Of a stretch of DNA of 64,000 nt, positions 62,010-64,000 are shown in pieces (the stretch's first letter is position 1; every line of letters starts with the position of its first letter). A model generated the notes under the pieces. That model saw nothing but the letters and a program-made list of their open reading frames with translations. It searched no databases and was not told where the DNA came from. The translations under genes were made by a program, and so were the position numbers. Source of the stretch: Nocardia testacea NBRC 100365 (lineage in GTDB: Bacteria > Actinomycetota > Actinomycetes > Mycobacteriales > Mycobacteriaceae); assembly GCF_000308775.1 (NCBI RefSeq), contig NZ_BAGJ01000274.1, forward strand, positions 116,964-180,963, in the 5' to 3' direction.

Positions 62010-62048
62010 GTTTGTAAACATATTGCAAGTATACAAGTGTAGACAAAC
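62010..62048. promoter_or_regulatory. AT-rich inverted repeat between the TetR and SDR genes
   Basis: GTTTGTAAACA (62010-62020) pairs with TGTAGACAAAC (62038-62048), matching at nine of eleven positions around a 17-base spacer that itself contains GTATAC. It is one of the few AT-rich stretches here and lies midway between the divergent starts, as expected for a TetR operator and two promoters. Confidence 0.65.
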
Positions 62049-62111
62049 ACGGGCGTCGCGGATGCGGAGTTGGCGCCGCGAACCACAGCCACGAACCGAA
62101 GGAGTGCAGCA

Positions 62112-62969
62112 ATGTCCGATCCATCGAAGGTCTGGTTCGTCACCGGCAGCTCGCGCGGATTCGGCGCGGAACTGGTCCGCGCCGCTCTCGCGCACGGGGA
62201 CCGGGTCGTCGCGACCGCGCGGCATCCCGAACAACTGCGCCCGCTCGTCGACGGCGCCCCGGACCGTGCCCGGGTCTACCCGCTCGACGTGACCGACGCC
62301 GCCGCGGCCTGTGCCGCCGTCGATTTCGCCGTCGCCGAATTCGGCCGCATCGATGTGGTGGTCAACAATGCCGGCTACGCCGACAGCGCGGCGATCGAGG
62401 AGATGAGCGGCGCGGACTTCCGCGCCCAGATCGAAGTCAACCTGTTCGGCGTCGTCAATGTCACCCGGGCCGCACTGCCGATCCTGCGTGCGCAGCGGTC
62501 GGGTGTCTTCGTCCAGTTCTCCTCCGTCGGCGGACGTGTCGGTGGCACCCCGGGCATGGGGGCGTATCAGGCCGCGAAGTTCGCCGTGGAGGGGTTCTCC
62601 GAAGTACTGGCGAGCGAAGTGCGGCCGTTCGGGGTGCAGGTGATCATCGTGGAACCCGGCGCTTTCCGGACCGACTGGCAGGGCTCTTCGATGGCCATGC
62701 ACGAGCCGGGCCCGGACTACCTCGGCACCGTGGGCCGAGTGCACGAGATGCGCCATGCGACGAACGGGGTCCAGCCCGGCGACCCCGCCCGGGCGGCGCG
62801 GATCATCGTCGATATCGTCGACGAGCCCGCACCGCCGCGACGACTGCTGCTGGGCAGCGGCGCGGTCGATCAGGCGCTTGCCGCCGGCGCCGAGCGCGAC
62901 GCCGAGACCCGGCGGTGGGCTTCGATCAGCCGCGGCGCGGATTTTCCCGATCCGGTGGCCTCGGCCTGA
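62112..62969 (+). CDS. Short-chain dehydrogenase/reductase
   Basis: A 285-residue SDR. It has TGSSRGFGAELVRAAL, NNAGYADSAAIEE, the catalytic SSVGGRVGGTPGMGAYQAAKFAV (Ser, Tyr, Lys, written as adjacent parts) and VEPGAFRTDW. The variant FGAEL loop and length fit the 'classical SDR with C-terminal extension' common in actinobacteria and linked to oxidation of secondary alcohols. AAGGAG precedes the ATG at 62112. It is divergent from the TetR gene that likely controls it. Confidence 0.9.
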   Translation: MSDPSKVWFVTGSSRGFGAELVRAALAHGDRVVATARHPEQLRPLVDGAPDRARVYPLDVTDAAAACAAVDFAVAEFGRIDVVVNNAGYADSAAIEEMSGADFRAQIEVNLFGVVNVTRAALPILRAQRSGVFVQFSSVGGRVGGTPGMGAYQAAKFAVEGFSEVLASEVRPFGVQVIIVEPGAFRTDWQGSSMAMHEPGPDYLGTVGRVHEMRHATNGVQPGDPARAARIIVDIVDEPAPPRRLLLGSGAVDQALAAGAERDAETRRWASISRGADFPDPVASA

Positions 62970-63007
62970 CCGGAGGATCAGTGTCCCGGCTCTGTGGGAG
63001 AGGCCGG

Positions 63008-64000
63008 TCAACCACCGCGTTCGTAGAGCTCCCGGACGGTGTCGACCGTATCGGCCTCGGCCGGCGATTTGTCGTCGCGATAGTGCACGACGCGGGCGAA
63101 CCGCAGTGCCAGCCCGCCGGGGTAGCGGGTCGACCCCTGCACTCCGTCGAATGCGATCTCGACGACCTGTTCGGGCCGTAGTCGTACGACGTACCCCTCG
63201 GTCGGGCCGTCGGCGAGTTCGGTGAAGCGCGCGGTCTGCCACTCCAGCATCGCGTCGGTCATCCCTTTGAACGTCTTACCCAGCATCACGAACCCGCCGG
63301 TGGCCGGGTCGCGAGCGCCCAAATGGATATTGGACAACATTCCGGTGCGCCGGCCGGAACCCCATTCGACAGCCAGGACCACCAGGTCCAAGGTGTGCAC
63401 GGGTTTGACCTTGAGCCAGCCGGCGCCGCGGCGGCCGGCCTCGTACGGCGCCGACGGTGACTTCGCCATCACGCCTTCGTGTCCGGCGGCCAGTGTGCGG
63501 TCCAGGAACTGTTGTGCCGCCTCGGCGTCGGCGGTGACCAGGCGGTCGACCCGCTGGGTGCGGGGCACGAGCGCGTCGAGTGCGGCGAGCCGGTCGCGGG
63601 TGGGCAGATCGAGGAGATCTCTGCCGTCGAGATGGAGCAGATCGAAGAAGAACACCGACAGCGGTTCGAGATCGCCCGGATCCTTGCGGCCGAAGCGGGC
63701 GGCCGTGACCTGGAATCGATCCGGCCGTCCATCGGGCCGCAATGCGATGGCCTCGGCATCGGCGATCAGATCGGTGGCGGGAAGGGCGAGTGTGGCCGCG
63801 ACGACCTCGGGGAGACGGGCGGTGACATCGTCGAGACTGCGGGTATAGACCGAGACCGTGGCACCGGCGCGGTGGATCTGCACTCGCGCGCCGTCCAGCT
63901 TGGCTTCGAGAACGGCTGTGCCGCCGAGCCGTTCGAGCGCTTCGGCGACCCCGGTCGCGGTCTGGGCGAGCATCGGCCCGACCGGCTGCCCCGCGCGCAA
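63008..64000 (-). CDS. ligB: ATP-dependent DNA ligase (LigB-type), cut by window end
   Basis: The C-terminal 330 residues or so of an ATP-dependent DNA ligase; the N-terminus lies beyond the window. The adenylated lysine is in LEAKLDGARVQIHR, with later motifs DAEAIAL, FFFDLLHLDG, EGVMAKS and GWLKVKPVHTLDLVVLAVEWG, then the OB-fold end. The mycobacterial-nocardial LigB proteins are 500-510 residues, so about 170 residues are missing. LigB is dispensable in mycobacteria and thought to serve repair. The NAD-dependent LigA would be elsewhere. Confidence 0.93.
   Translation of the reverse strand: MRAGQPVGPMLAQTATGVAEALERLGGTAVLEAKLDGARVQIHRAGATVSVYTRSLDDVTARLPEVVAATLALPATDLIADAEAIALRPDGRPDRFQVTAARFGRKDPGDLEPLSVFFFDLLHLDGRDLLDLPTRDRLAALDALVPRTQRVDRLVTADAEAAQQFLDRTLAAGHEGVMAKSPSAPYEAGRRGAGWLKVKPVHTLDLVVLAVEWGSGRRTGMLSNIHLGARDPATGGFVMLGKTFKGMTDAMLEWQTARFTELADGPTEGYVVRLRPEQVVEIAFDGVQGSTRYPGGLALRFARVVHYRDDKSPAEADTVDTVRELYERGG

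Noticed and set aside
1..64000. CRISPR arrays, tRNA or rRNA genes, and biosynthetic megasynthases.
   Set aside because: No regularly spaced repeats, no tRNA cloverleaf or rRNA sequence recognised by eye, and no PKS/NRPS domains present; a tRNAscan or Infernal run would be needed for small RNAs.

Overview
The window is high-GC actinobacterial DNA. Protein families, GTG/TTG starts, stop/start overlaps of the ATGA and GTGA type, abundant TetR regulators and fatty-acid enzymes point to a Nocardiaceae chromosome, most likely Nocardia; this is inferred from protein style, not from a marker gene. No rRNA, tRNA or CRISPR array was seen.

Region A (1-10.0 kb) is a redox-stress block. A leftward run encodes transaldolase, a ferredoxin/rubredoxin reductase, two small proteins and the N-terminal part of aconitase A. 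Nearby are a lone cytochrome c oxidase subunit I, a 7Fe ferredoxin, a SufR-like (COG2345) regulator with three C-terminal cysteines, a small membrane protein, an AhpD-like protein, a universal stress protein and a DUF2249-cupin protein. Two matching palindromes (TTTATACA-N9-TGTATAAA type) lie just upstream of the ferredoxin-regulator operon and of the DUF2249-cupin gene. The set looks like spare copies of targets of NO, cyanide or oxidants (Fe-S aconitase, haem-copper oxidase, ferredoxin) under an Fe-S-type sensor.

Region B (10.5-20.56 kb) is a mobile element of the Tn7/Tn5053 (TniA/TniB) type. It has a DDE transposase, an AAA+ ATPase and two further overlapping genes that I cannot match to TniQ, plus a serine resolvase with a 28-bp res-like site. 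Its right end (TGTCAG...) lies at about 20559 and has removed the start of an alkene-reductase/quinone-oxidoreductase gene. No left end was found, so region A could be its cargo. It also carries a ferritin-like gene, a degraded copy of that gene, and an anti-anti-sigma (STAS) gene.

Region C (20.6-36.6 kb) holds assorted chromosomal genes: small enzymes and secreted proteins, a SARP-type regulator ruined by an internal deletion, a flavo-oxidase/flavin monooxygenase pair, a winged-helix regulator with a membrane partner and two tandem palindromes, an ECF41 sigma operon with a matching promoter, and an ankyrin gene with a frameshift.

Region D (36.7-43.3 kb) is a catabolic locus: an XRE-TetR fusion regulator with its own operator, then acyl-CoA dehydrogenase, APH-type kinase and SDR genes in one operon. 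These are three of the activities of levulinate/4-hydroxyacyl-CoA breakdown (LvaC, LvaA, LvaD; ACAD10/11 in animals). A second APH-type kinase and a protein-kinase-like gene follow.

Region E (43.7-64 kb) has TetR-controlled oxidoreductases, neutral ceramidase, another acyl-CoA dehydrogenase, a methyltransferase-GNAT fusion, an atypical G6PDH next to a GH15 glycosidase, an Acg-type nitroreductase, epoxide hydrolase, secreted lipase, a P450 remnant, a TetR/SDR pair, and a LigB-type ATP-dependent DNA ligase cut by the window edge.
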